A stretch of DNA of 37,975 nucleotides, taken from NCBI RefSeq assembly GCF_001005295.1, contig NZ_LBMK01000004.1, forward strand, positions 24,451 to 62,425. Direction: 5' to 3'. The position numbers and the translations under genes are program-made. The notes beneath the pieces are model-generated. The model was not told the DNA's origin. It made no database searches and was given only the letters and a program-made list of their open reading frames with translations. The stretch is from Streptomyces yangpuensis. Its GTDB lineage: Bacteria; Actinomycetota; Actinomycetes; Streptomycetales; Streptomycetaceae. Below, piece after piece: positions 23,470 through 30,819 of this stretch; positions within the stretch are counted from its first letter, which is position 1; each line of letters begins with the position of its first letter.

Positions 23470-24315
23470 ATGAGCCGCAGCGACGTCCTCGTAGACGCCG
23501 ACTGGGTCGAGGCCCACCTGAACGACGCCAACGTCGTCATCGTCGAGGTGGACGAGGACACGTCCGCCTACGACAAGAACCACATCACCAACGCCGTCCG
23601 GATCGACTGGAAGAGTGACCTCCAGGACCCGGTCCGCCGTGACTTCGTGGACCAGGAGGGCTTCGAGAAGCTCCTCTCCGCCAAGGGCATCTCCAACGAC
23701 GACACCGTCGTCCTCTACGGCGGCAACAACAACTGGTTCGCCTCCTACGCCTACTGGTACTTCAAGCTCTACGGCCACCAGGACGTCAAGCTCCTCGACG
23801 GCGGCCGCAAGAAGTGGGAGCTCGACTCCCGCGACCTGGTCGACGGCAAGGACGTCCCGAACCGCCCGGCCACCCAGTACAAGGCCAAGGCCCAGGACAC
23901 CTCCATCCGCGCCTTCCGCGACGACGTCGTGGCCGCGATCGGCTCCCTGAACCTGGTCGACGTCCGTTCCCCCGACGAGTTCTCCGGCAAGCTGCTCGCC
24001 CCGGCGCACCTCCCGCAGGAGCAGTCGCAGCGCCCCGGCCACGTGCCCAGCGCCCGCAACATCCCGTGGTCGAAGAACGCCAACGACGACGGCACCTTCA
24101 AGTCGGACGAAGAGCTGACCGCCCTCTACGAGGCCGAGCAGGTCGATCTGGCGAAGGACACCATCGCCTACTGCCGCATCGGTGAGCGCTCCGCGCTCAC
24201 GTGGTTCGTGCTGCACGAGCTCCTCGGCCAGGAGAACGTCAAGAACTACGACGGCTCGTGGACCGAGTACGGCTCGCTGGTCGGCGTGCCGATCGAGCTC
24301 GGTCCCAACAAGTAA
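23470..24315 (+). CDS. Thiosulfate/3-mercaptopyruvate-type sulfurtransferase (tandem rhodanese)
   Basis: 281 aa with GGAGGAGAA 6 nt upstream. It has two rhodanese domains, an inactive N-terminal one (about 5-130) and a catalytic C-terminal one (about 155-278) with active-site loop YCRIGERS (Cys235). CRxGxR-type loops are usual in thiosulfate sulfurtransferases, while mercaptopyruvate enzymes carry CGSGVTA-type loops. It transfers sulfane sulfur from thiosulfate to a thiol acceptor. It is paired with the SseC-like gene downstream, as in mycobacteria, and lies behind the Cys leader peptide, so it is likely derepressed when cysteine is short. Confidence 0.95.
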   Translation: MSRSDVLVDADWVEAHLNDANVVIVEVDEDTSAYDKNHITNAVRIDWKSDLQDPVRRDFVDQEGFEKLLSAKGISNDDTVVLYGGNNNWFASYAYWYFKLYGHQDVKLLDGGRKKWELDSRDLVDGKDVPNRPATQYKAKAQDTSIRAFRDDVVAAIGSLNLVDVRSPDEFSGKLLAPAHLPQEQSQRPGHVPSARNIPWSKNANDDGTFKSDEELTALYEAEQVDLAKDTIAYCRIGERSALTWFVLHELLGQENVKNYDGSWTEYGSLVGVPIELGPNK

Positions 24316-24367
24316 TCCCGGGCACGCGACGCCCTCGTAGCACGACCTCTAGGACAGGACAGAGAAC

Positions 24368-24658
24368 ATGTGTGGAGCACAGATCGGCGGGCCCGACCTC
24401 GCGACCCTCAAGCCCGGTGAGACCGCGATCCAGGGCCAGGTGACCAAGAACGGCGAGCCCGTCAGCGGTTACGTGCGGCTGCTGGACTCGACCGGCGAGT
24501 TCACCGCCGAGGTCCCGACCTCGGCCACCGGCCAGTTCCGCTTCTACGCCGCCACCGGCTCCTGGACGCTGCGGGCGCTCGTCCCGGGTGCCCAGGCGGA
24601 CCGTGCCGTCGTGGTCGCCGAGGCCGGCGGCGTGACGGACGTGGCGATCGCGGTCTGA
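24368..24658 (+). CDS. DUF1416 (SseC-like) protein
   Basis: 96 aa, the family's full length. It begins MCGA with a conserved Cys2 and contains GYVRLLDSTGEFTAEV, SATGQFRFYA and GSWTLRAL, an immunoglobulin- or transthyretin-like beta fold. Mycobacterial SseC1 and SseC2 are close in pattern and also follow a rhodanese gene. The molecular function is unknown; Cys2 could accept sulfur from the sulfurtransferase encoded 52 bp upstream, which is an inference. It shares the transcript and ends at the terminator 24691-24745. Confidence 0.92.
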   Translation: MCGAQIGGPDLATLKPGETAIQGQVTKNGEPVSGYVRLLDSTGEFTAEVPTSATGQFRFYAATGSWTLRALVPGAQADRAVVVAEAGGVTDVAIAV

Positions 24659-24690
24659 GCACCGCGCCTGTGATCGCCTGATCGACCGGC

Positions 24691-24745
24691 CGAAGGGCCG
24701 CACCCCCGGGGGTTGGACGCCACTGGAACGGGGTGCGGCCCTTCG
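24691..24745 (+). terminator. Terminator of the sulfurtransferase-sseC operon
   Basis: A perfect 16-bp stem (24691-24706 with 24730-24745) has a 23-nt loop and lies 32 bp after the DUF1416 stop. It ends about 20 bp before the -10 of the next gene. Confidence 0.8.
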
Positions 24746-24776
24746 CGCCGTTCGCGCGCGGTTCTACGCTGGAGGC

Positions 24777-25040
24777 ATGTACGCCCGGCGCCGGCGCGCC
24801 TACTTCCTGCTGATGGGCGGATGCCTGTTCCTCTTCGTCTCCGCCTGGACCTTCGTGCGCCTGTGGTCGGTCGAGGCAGCCGTCGCCATGTGCGTCGTCG
24901 CCATGGTGATCCCGCCGGTCGCGGCGATGATCGCGAACCGGCGCGGCCCGGACGACCGCTGGTGGGACGACCCCTCGGGCGACCCGAAGTCCGACGAATG
25001 GTGGGACGAACTGGACGGAAAACGGCGCCACGAGGACTGA
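24777..25040 (+). CDS. DUF3099 membrane protein
   Basis: 87 aa. A basic N-terminus (ARRRRAYF) is followed by two transmembrane helices (about 9-28 and 33-53) joined by RLWSVEAA, and a hydrophilic Trp/Asp-rich tail (RWWDDP, EWWDEL). This pattern is that of DUF3099, common in actinobacteria and of unknown function. GGAGG lies immediately before the ATG and a -10-like TACGCT (24765-24770) only 6 nt away, so the transcript has almost no leader. It is followed by a 113-bp gap and the three-gene cluster. Confidence 0.85.
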   Translation: MYARRRRAYFLLMGGCLFLFVSAWTFVRLWSVEAAVAMCVVAMVIPPVAAMIANRRGPDDRWWDDPSGDPKSDEWWDELDGKRRHED

Positions 25041-25153
25041 ACCCTCCACGAGACGAGAACGTGATCCAATTCCGTACAACTGCTCCCCTCTGTAGCGGGT
25101 CATCGGGTACGCGCGGGTAACCAGCCCGCGCTTCCGCTTTGTGGGGGATCCTT

Positions 25154-25972
25154 TTGGAACACGAACAGACCGTCTCTGAGCAGCGGAAAGAGGGGGAGAG
25201 TGCACCGGAATCGATCACGTCGGGCACGTCAGGCACGTCTGACACCTCGGTGCCGCGTCGCCGCGCTCGGCGGACGACGCTCCTGATCGCAGGCGCGGCC
25301 GTGCTCGGCGCCCTCGCCGGAACGGTCACCGGCTACGCGGTCCAGTACCACCGCGAGCCCACCCCGCTGCCGCCGCTGGCCCAGCAGGAGTTCGACGGGC
25401 CGAAGCCGGCCGCCATGAACGACGCGACGAGCCGGCGCTCGGTCAACGCCCACCGCTGGCACAAGGCGGACGAGGAGCTGGCCAAGAAGCTGGTGGACGT
25501 CCCCGCCGGCGCACAGGAGGGCTTCTCGGGTGCCGTCTCCGCGGACGCGTTCGCCGCGTCCTGGTACCTGCAGCCCTCCGACGCGGTCGGCGGGCTCATC
25601 AGGGACGGCATCAAGAACGTCGCCACCGCGAGTTGGGCCGAGAACGACCGGAACTTCATCGAGGTCCACCTGCTCCAGTACCGCGACCGCAGCGGAGCCG
25701 AGGGCTTCCAGGCGGAAATGGTCGGCTACATGCCCGAGAAGGACTACGCGGGCAACACGGGCAAGGACTTCCCGGGCGTGCCGGCGGACTTCGGGCACCT
25801 GTGGATCGACTCCAAGGCGCACGAGAAGCCCGGCTACCACCCGGTCCGGCAGGCCCGTGCCCTGATCCGCCGCGGCGACATCGTGATGGTCGTCGAGTAC
25901 ACGAACAACCGCGGCGAGGTCGACGAGAAGGCCCTGGTCGAGATCGCCAAGCGACAGATGGAGCGGCTGTGA
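25154..25972 (+). CDS. Membrane-anchored extracellular protein of unknown function, first of three
   Basis: 272 aa from TTG 25154, chosen for GGGGGA 5 nt upstream. A Ser/Thr/Glu-rich cytoplasmic tail of about 45 residues, a basic RRRARR stretch, one transmembrane helix (about 50-72) and an extracellular domain of about 200 residues follow. No Cys is present outside. The C-terminal part carries DFPGVPADF...GDIVMVVEY followed by a helix ending AKRQMERL, similar in layout to the third protein of this cluster. Function and family are unknown. It overlaps the next gene by 4 nt (GTGA). Upstream, CAAC (25077-25080) and GGTC (25098-25101) could be an ECF-type promoter, though weak. Confidence 0.8.
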   Translation: MEHEQTVSEQRKEGESAPESITSGTSGTSDTSVPRRRARRTTLLIAGAAVLGALAGTVTGYAVQYHREPTPLPPLAQQEFDGPKPAAMNDATSRRSVNAHRWHKADEELAKKLVDVPAGAQEGFSGAVSADAFAASWYLQPSDAVGGLIRDGIKNVATASWAENDRNFIEVHLLQYRDRSGAEGFQAEMVGYMPEKDYAGNTGKDFPGVPADFGHLWIDSKAHEKPGYHPVRQARALIRRGDIVMVVEYTNNRGEVDEKALVEIAKRQMERL

Positions 25973-26829
25973 GCGAGCAGCAGAACGCGGCCGACGCCGC
26001 GCAGCACAACGAGCCCGCGACCGCTGCGGAGCCCGCGACCTCTGCCGAGCCCGCGGTCGCCGTCGCGGACGCGCCGGTGCGCAAGGGGAACCGCAGGACG
26101 CTCGCACTGGTCTCGGCGGCCGTCGGTGTGGTCCTGCTCGCGGGTGGCGGTGTCGCCGCCGCGGCCGCGCTCGCCGACGCCGAGCGGACCGCGCCGACGC
26201 GGTACTGGATGTCCGAGGACCACACCACCGGCGGCACACCCGCCCCGGTCCCGTCCGTACCGCCCAACGAGCTGACGGGCAAGCTGATGCCGCTGCCCGC
26301 CGACTACTGGCCGGGCCCGGACCTCGACGCCGAGGGCAACCACTACTTCCTCGCCAGTGACAGGGCGCTGGAGGCCTTCAAGGGTGCCCGGACGGGCCTG
26401 TCCGGCAGCGAGCGCGCCGAACGGGACAAGGCGCTGGCGGACCTGAAGCTCAAGGGCCTGGCCGGGCGCAGCTACGCCCGCGCCGAGGGCAACGGCGCCG
26501 CCGTCGCCGAGGTCCGGCTCACGCAGGCCGACCCGCAGCAGCTGGCCAGGTTCGCCGAGTTCACCAAGAAGTTCATCGAGCTCACCGCCGGCGGCGGCGA
26601 GGCACCCCAGGTGGAGGGCTACCCGCAGGCCAAGTGTGGGCTGGACGACTCGCTCAAGGGCGGGAAGGACGGCAAGGAGAAGATCGTCGCCGTCGACTGC
26701 GTGGCCGCCGAAGGCGACGTCCTCGTGACCTTCCGCATGTACGGGAGCAAGGGATTCGCGGCGAAGGACGCCGCGAGCCTCTTCAAGCAGCAACTCGACC
26801 ACCTCAAGTCCCCCGGAGAGTCCGCGTGA
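25969..26829 (+). CDS. Membrane-anchored extracellular protein of unknown function, second of three
   Basis: 286 aa from GTG overlapping the previous stop. An Ala/Glu/Pro-rich cytoplasmic tail, KGNRR, a transmembrane helix (about 44-66) and an extracellular domain (about 70-286) follow. The domain has two Cys (in AKCGLDD and AVDCVAAEG), likely a disulfide. Its end, EGDVLVTFRMYGS followed by a helix SLFKQQLDHLKS, matches the end of the first protein in layout. The region YPQAKCGLDDSLKG...VDCVAAEGD looks like a ligand-binding loop, but no family is recognised. It is coupled to both neighbours by 4-nt overlaps, so all three are probably made in fixed ratio. Confidence 0.8.
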   Translation: MSEQQNAADAAQHNEPATAAEPATSAEPAVAVADAPVRKGNRRTLALVSAAVGVVLLAGGGVAAAAALADAERTAPTRYWMSEDHTTGGTPAPVPSVPPNELTGKLMPLPADYWPGPDLDAEGNHYFLASDRALEAFKGARTGLSGSERAERDKALADLKLKGLAGRSYARAEGNGAAVAEVRLTQADPQQLARFAEFTKKFIELTAGGGEAPQVEGYPQAKCGLDDSLKGGKDGKEKIVAVDCVAAEGDVLVTFRMYGSKGFAAKDAASLFKQQLDHLKSPGESA

Positions 26830-27839
26830 GCAGCGAGCCGACCACCACCGGCCCCGAGAAGGAGCCCACGCCGGTCGCCGAGGCCGCCGCTGCGCCCGTG
26901 CCGGTCGCCGAGCCCACGCCCGAGCCCACGCCCGTGGCCGCTCCGGAGCCCGCGCCTGCGCCGGTCGCCGTGCCCGCGCCCGCGCCCGCCCCGCAGGGCA
27001 CCGGGTTCGCCGACGTCCCGGCAGAGGCCCCGGCCGCGCCGCCCAAGGACCGCCGCCGGCTGTTCGCCGCCCTGCGGTGGACCGCCGCCGTCGCCGTCTT
27101 CGCCGCCGTCGGCACGGGGGTCGCGTACGGGATCACCGTGCCCGAGCGCACCGACATCCCCGGCCTGGCCACCGAGGACGACGGCCGCTGGACGTTCCCC
27201 AAGCTCTCCCAGCCCGCGCTGCCCCCGGGCGCGCCCCTCGCCCAGGGCCCGGACAACACGGACGGGACGCACCACGCGCAGCTCGCCGGCCTGCTCCTGC
27301 CCGCCCCCGCGGGCTCCAAGCCCGACGACGCGGTCAAGGCCGGCAAGGACGCCACCGTGCCGGTCGACTCCTTCCTGGAGGAGTACGCGCCCGAAGCCCG
27401 CGAGAAGCTCAAGACCTCCCTCGAATGGGACGGCCTGCGGCAGATCGTCGGCCGGGGCTGGACCACGCCGGACGGCACCCGCACACACGTCTACCTGCTG
27501 CGTTTCCACTCGTCCGGCTTCGTGGACGCCTTCAAGGGCTGCGACAGCAACGCCCAGCTGGACGGCGTCTCCGCCCTGGACCTCGACGACGTCTGGAGCA
27601 AGGCCAAGAACACGCAGATGAACAGCACCGCCCTGGACTTCCCCGGCGCCGCCAACTTCGACGGCACCGACCTCAGCGTGTACCAGGAGATGAAGCCCGT
27701 CACCGGCGAGGAGCAGACCAAGGTCGGCTGCCTCCGGACGGGTGACGTCCTGGGCATGGTCGTCCAGTCCCGCAAGGGCGACGTGGCGCCCGTCCCCTTC
27801 CACCAGACGGTGATCCTGCAGAGCCAGCTGCTGAGCTGA
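26826..27839 (+). CDS. Membrane-anchored extracellular protein of unknown function, third of three
   Basis: 337 aa from GTG overlapping the previous stop. A cytoplasmic tail of about 70 residues is built of Pro/Ala/Glu/Val repeats (EPTPEPTPVA and APAPVAVPAPAPAP). A basic DRRR, a transmembrane helix (about 84-103) and an extracellular domain of about 230 residues follow, with Cys in KGCDS and VGCLR, likely a disulfide. LDFPGAANFDGTDLSVY...RTGDVLGMVVQ...LQSQLL parallels the end of the first protein, which suggests paralogy. The function is unknown. The 3' end is followed by a 19-bp tandem repeat and an inverted repeat. Confidence 0.8.
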   Translation: MSSEPTTTGPEKEPTPVAEAAAAPVPVAEPTPEPTPVAAPEPAPAPVAVPAPAPAPQGTGFADVPAEAPAAPPKDRRRLFAALRWTAAVAVFAAVGTGVAYGITVPERTDIPGLATEDDGRWTFPKLSQPALPPGAPLAQGPDNTDGTHHAQLAGLLLPAPAGSKPDDAVKAGKDATVPVDSFLEEYAPEAREKLKTSLEWDGLRQIVGRGWTTPDGTRTHVYLLRFHSSGFVDAFKGCDSNAQLDGVSALDLDDVWSKAKNTQMNSTALDFPGAANFDGTDLSVYQEMKPVTGEEQTKVGCLRTGDVLGMVVQSRKGDVAPVPFHQTVILQSQLLS

Positions 27840-27871
27840 CCCCCGGGGATGAACCCCGCGGGCGGAGCGCA

Positions 27872-27909
27872 CGGCCCGCCTCACACCGTACGGCCCACCT
27901 CACACCGTG
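27872..27909. repeat. Two 19-bp tandem direct repeats
   Basis: CGGCCCGCCTCACACCGTA (27872-27890) is followed directly by a copy (27891-27909) with two changes. It lies between the three-gene cluster and the small membrane peptide gene, just before its promoter. It may be a regulatory site or chance slippage. Confidence 0.6.
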
Positions 27910-27910
27910 C

Positions 27911-27944
27911 GCCGGTCCCCGGGCCAGTAGGCTTGGGGACCGGC
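27911..27944 (+). promoter_or_regulatory. Inverted repeat holding a -10 element in its loop
   Basis: A perfect 10-bp stem (27911-27920 with 27935-27944) has a 14-nt loop that contains TAGGCT (27928-27933), a good -10. It can act as terminator of the upstream three-gene operon and as promoter of the 33-aa peptide gene, whose leader would be about 40 nt. Confidence 0.5.
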
Positions 27945-27980
27945 CCCGTACAGCCCCGAAACGATTCCGAGGAGCACCCC

Positions 27981-28082
27981 GTGCTTGAGGCAGTCTTCAC
28001 CTCCCTGCTGGTCCTGGTCTGCGTCGGCGTCATGGCCTTCACCGGCCTGGCCGTCAAGAAGCTGTACCAGGGTCAGCGCTGA
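27981..28082 (+). CDS. 33-residue single-pass membrane peptide
   Basis: 33 aa from GTG with GAGGAG 6 nt upstream. A single hydrophobic helix (about residues 5-24) with one Cys is followed by a basic C-terminal tail KKLYQGQR. The clear ribosome-binding site, its own promoter element, and recollection of similar small proteins at this place in other streptomycetes support a real gene. Its function is unknown; small membrane peptides of this kind often bind and tune larger membrane proteins. The nitrobindin-like gene starts 58 bp after the stop. Confidence 0.75.
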   Translation: MLEAVFTSLLVLVCVGVMAFTGLAVKKLYQGQR

Positions 28083-28140
28083 GCCCCGGCTCGGCTGACC
28101 GCCCCGGAACCCCTCCCACAGATCGCCTGAGCAGCCACAC

Positions 28141-28713
28141 ATGATCCAGATCCCGTCCGACCTGAACCCGGGACTCGTCCCCCTCGCCTTCCTCCTCGGC
28201 AACTGGGAGGGTGCGGGAGTCTTCGACTTCCCCGGCGAGGAGAAGTGCAACTTCGGCCAGGAGGTCGTCTTCAGCCACGACGGCCGGGACTTCCTGCACT
28301 ACACCTCCCACACCTGGGTCCTCGACGCCGAGGGCAACAAGGTGCGGCCGCTGGAGTCCGAGTCGGGTTACTGGCGCATCGACGCGGACCGCAAGGTCGA
28401 GATCGTCATGGTCCGCGACCAGGGCGTCGTCGAGGTCTGGTACGGCGAGCTCGCCGACCAGAAGCCGCAGATCGACCTGGTCACCGACGCGGTCGCCCGC
28501 ACCGCCGCCTCCGGCCCGTACAGCGGCGGCAAGCGGCTCTACGGCTACGTGAAGAGCGACCTCATGTGGGTCGGCGAGAAGGCCACCCCGGACGTCGAGC
28601 TGCGCCCCTACATGTCGGCCCAGCTCAAGAAGGTCGTCACGCCCGAGGAGGTCGCCGAGATGGCGCGCAACCTTCCGGACATGCCCGACGACGGCATCGC
28701 CTTCTTCCGCTGA
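28141..28713 (+). CDS. Nitrobindin/FABP-like beta-barrel protein (UPF0678)
   Basis: 190 aa. The family motif GxWxGxG is seen as GNWEGAG (20-26), followed by beta strands FGQEVVFSH, FLHYTSHTWVL, ESGYWRI and VEIVMVRDQGVVEVWYGEL, the ten-stranded barrel of nitrobindins. Characterised nitrobindins bind haem and react with NO or peroxynitrite, using a His near the C-terminus. Here all histidines lie within the first 60 residues; the expected position reads LRPYMSAQL. Haem binding is therefore doubtful, and a fatty-acid- or other ligand-binding role is possible. A C-terminal extension of about 25 residues follows. The ribosome-binding site is weak. Confidence 0.88.
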   Translation: MIQIPSDLNPGLVPLAFLLGNWEGAGVFDFPGEEKCNFGQEVVFSHDGRDFLHYTSHTWVLDAEGNKVRPLESESGYWRIDADRKVEIVMVRDQGVVEVWYGELADQKPQIDLVTDAVARTAASGPYSGGKRLYGYVKSDLMWVGEKATPDVELRPYMSAQLKKVVTPEEVAEMARNLPDMPDDGIAFFR

Positions 28714-28740
28714 GCGGAAACCTCCACAGGCTGTGCGTGA

Positions 28741-28772
28741 AAGGGGACCGCGGGCTCGACCGCGGTCCCCTT
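28741..28772 (+). terminator. Terminator of the nitrobindin gene, overlapping the nur promoter
   Basis: A perfect 13-bp stem (28741-28753 with 28760-28772) with loop GCTCGA has complementary AA and TT ends. It lies 27 bp after the stop and covers the -35 region of the nur promoter. Confidence 0.85.
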
Positions 28773-28786
28773 CGCACACATACACT
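28757..28786 (+). promoter_or_regulatory. nur promoter
   Basis: A -10 TACACT lies at 28781-28786, with a CGACCG-type -35 at about 28757-28762 inside the terminator stem. Transcription would start at or next to the GTG at 28793, so the mRNA is probably leaderless. Confidence 0.55.
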
Positions 28787-28792
28787 GACGGG

Positions 28793-29257
28793 GTGGTGAG
28801 CACCGAGAGCACCGAAGGAACCCCGGGCACCGACTGGAAGACCGATCTGCGCCGGCGCGGCTACCGCCTGACGCCGCAGCGCCAGCTCGTGCTGGAAGCC
28901 GTGGACGCACTGGAGCACGGCACCCCGGACGAGATCCTCGCGGAAGTGCGCAGGACGGCCTCCGGGGTCAACATCTCCACCGTCTACCGGACGCTGGAGC
29001 TCCTGGAGGAGCTCGGCCTGGTCTCGCATGCCCACCTCGGCCACGGGGCCCCCACCTACCACCTCGCCGACCGGCACCACCACATCCACCTGGTGTGCCG
29101 CGACTGCGGCGACGTCATCGAGGCGGACGTCGACATCGCCGCCGACTTCACCGCGAAGCTCCGCACCACCTTCGGTTTCGAGACCGACATGAAGCACTTC
29201 GCGATCTTCGGACTGTGCAGGAAGTGCGCCGCGAAGCAGCGTGCCGCCCACCCGTAG
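28793..29257 (+). CDS. nur: Nur, nickel-responsive Fur-family repressor
   Basis: 154 aa from GTG 28793. The winged helix (about 15-90) reads LRRRGYRLTPQRQLVLEAV and VNISTVYRTLELLEELGLVSH. The metal/dimer domain has the His cluster RHHHIHLVC (His95-97, His99), CxxC pairs Cys102/105 and Cys142/145, and KHFAIFGLC. The sequence matches my memory of S. coelicolor Nur (SCO4180) closely, including YHLADRHHHIHLVCRDC. Nur represses nickel uptake (nik) and the iron superoxide dismutase genes when nickel is present. Fur paralogues such as FurA, CatR or Zur are the alternative. It lies just upstream of the YgfZ-like gene. Confidence 0.92.
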   Translation: MVSTESTEGTPGTDWKTDLRRRGYRLTPQRQLVLEAVDALEHGTPDEILAEVRRTASGVNISTVYRTLELLEELGLVSHAHLGHGAPTYHLADRHHHIHLVCRDCGDVIEADVDIAADFTAKLRTTFGFETDMKHFAIFGLCRKCAAKQRAAHP

Positions 29258-29278
29258 CAGGGTCGTAGGCTTGGCTGT

Positions 29279-30247
29279 ATGACCAGCAGCCCCTTGCTCC
29301 ATCTTCCCGGCGCCGTCCAGGCCGAAGGCCGCGACGAGGGCGTCGCCGCCCACTACGGCGAGCTGTACGGCGAACAGCGCGCCCTCGCGGACGGCCGCGG
29401 CTTCGTCGACCTCTCGCACCGCGGGGTCGTCGCCGTCACCGGACCGGAACGGCTGAGCTGGCTGCACCTGCTGATCACCCAGCACGTCACCGAACTCCCG
29501 GCCGGGCAGGCCACCGAGGCGCTGATCCTCTCCGCGAACGGCCACATCGAGCACGCGCTCTACCTCGTCGACGACGGCGAGACCACCTGGGCGCACGTCG
29601 AGCCCGGCACCCAGGAGGCCCTGATCGCCTACCTGGAGTCGATGAAGTTCTTCTACCGCGTCGAAGTCGCCGACCGCACCGAGGAGTTCGCGGTCGTGCA
29701 CCTGCCGGCCGGCTCCATCGCCGAGATCCCCAAGGAGCTCGTCGTCCGCGAGACCGCATACGGCCGCGACGTCTTCCTGCCCCGCGCCGACCTGGAGGCC
29801 TTCGCCGCCGCCCACGGACCGGCCGCCGGCCTCCTCGCCTACGAGGCGCTGCGCGTCGAGGGGCACCGGCCGCGGGTCGGCCTGGAGACCGACCACCGCA
29901 CCATCCCGCACGAGCTGGGCTGGATCGGCACCGCCGTGCACCTGCAGAAGGGCTGCTACCGCGGCCAGGAGACCGTCGCCCGCGTCCACAACCTGGGCAA
30001 GCCCCCGCGCCGCCTGGTCTTCCTCCACCTCGACGGCTCCGAGGTCGTCCTCCCGGCCCACGGCGCCCCGGTGCGGCTCGCCGCGGACGGCGAGGAGGGC
30101 CGCCAGCTGGGCTTCGTGACCACCGCCGTCCGCCACCACGAGCTGGGCCCGATCGCCCTCGCCCTGGTCAAGCGCAACGTCCCGGTCGACGCGCCACTGC
30201 TGGTCGGCGGCACGGCCGCCGCCCAGGAGGTCGTCGTAGCGCCCTGA
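29279..30247 (+). CDS. ygfZ: YgfZ/GcvT-family folate-binding protein
   Basis: 322 aa, the usual length. It shows the aminomethyltransferase-like folate fold with FVDLSHRGVVAVTGPERLSWLH near the start and the YgfZ signature KGCYRGQE (Lys224, Cys226). YgfZ proteins bind tetrahydrofolate and help build or repair particular Fe-S proteins. The ATG lies 7 nt after a -10-like TAGGCT (29266-29271) with no ribosome-binding site, suggesting a leaderless mRNA. It starts 21 bp after nur, so co-transcription with nur is also possible. It converges on dtd with 9 bp between the stops. Confidence 0.93.
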   Translation: MTSSPLLHLPGAVQAEGRDEGVAAHYGELYGEQRALADGRGFVDLSHRGVVAVTGPERLSWLHLLITQHVTELPAGQATEALILSANGHIEHALYLVDDGETTWAHVEPGTQEALIAYLESMKFFYRVEVADRTEEFAVVHLPAGSIAEIPKELVVRETAYGRDVFLPRADLEAFAAAHGPAAGLLAYEALRVEGHRPRVGLETDHRTIPHELGWIGTAVHLQKGCYRGQETVARVHNLGKPPRRLVFLHLDGSEVVLPAHGAPVRLAADGEEGRQLGFVTTAVRHHELGPIALALVKRNVPVDAPLLVGGTAAAQEVVVAP

Positions 30248-30256
30248 CCGGGCCGC

Positions 30257-30682
30257 TCAGACGTCGACGACGATGGTGAACGGGCCGTGGTTGGTCAGCG
30301 ACACCCGCATGTCCGCGCCGAACCGGCCCGTCGCCACCGTCGCACCCAGCGCCCGCAACTGCGCCACGACCTCGTCGACCAGCGGCTCGGCGACCGGACC
30401 GGGCGCCGCCGCGTTCCACGTGGGCCGCCGCCCCTTGCGGGCGTCGCCGTAGAGCGTGAACTGGGAGATCACCAGCAGCGGCGCCCCGTTGTCGCTGCAG
30501 GACTTCTCGCCCTCCAGGATCCGCACGGACCACAGCTTGCGCGCCAGCAGCGCCGCCTTCTCCGGCGTGTCGTCGTGGGTCACCCCCACCAGCACGCACA
30601 GCCCCTCGCCGACGATCTCGCCCACGGTCTCGCCGCCCACGACGACACTCGCCCCGTCCACCCTCTGCACCACAGCTCGCAT
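30257..30682 (-). CDS. dtd: D-aminoacyl-tRNA deacylase
   Basis: 141 aa, full length for the family. It hydrolyses D-amino acids wrongly attached to tRNA, in the cytoplasm. Seen are MRAVVQRV at the start, SQFTLYGD (73-80, catalytic region) and the cross-subunit Gly-cisPro motif NHGPFTI (131-137). The ATG at 30680-30682 begins at the conserved Met-Arg-Ala. It is a single gene, convergent with the ygfZ gene and divergent from rsiG. A TACACA lies 6 nt before the ATG on the minus strand, so it too may have little leader. Confidence 0.96.
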   Translation of the reverse strand: MRAVVQRVDGASVVVGGETVGEIVGEGLCVLVGVTHDDTPEKAALLARKLWSVRILEGEKSCSDNGAPLLVISQFTLYGDARKGRRPTWNAAAPGPVAEPLVDEVVAQLRALGATVATGRFGADMRVSLTNHGPFTIVVDV

Positions 30683-30819
30683 ACCACCTGTGTACCAGCC
30701 TTGCACCCGTCCGGGGCCGATCGGGTGGAGTGGGACTGCATCGGGGCCAAGGAGAGTGGCACGATGCACGCAGGCGGTGCGGGTGCGCCGCACCGGTCGA
30801 GGGGACGGACCCGAACGAC

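Noticed and set aside
25077..25101. ECF sigma-factor promoter before the three-gene cluster
   Set aside because: CAAC and GGTC elements are present, but the spacing (about 17 nt between cores) and sequence fit only loosely. Kept as a remark, not a feature.
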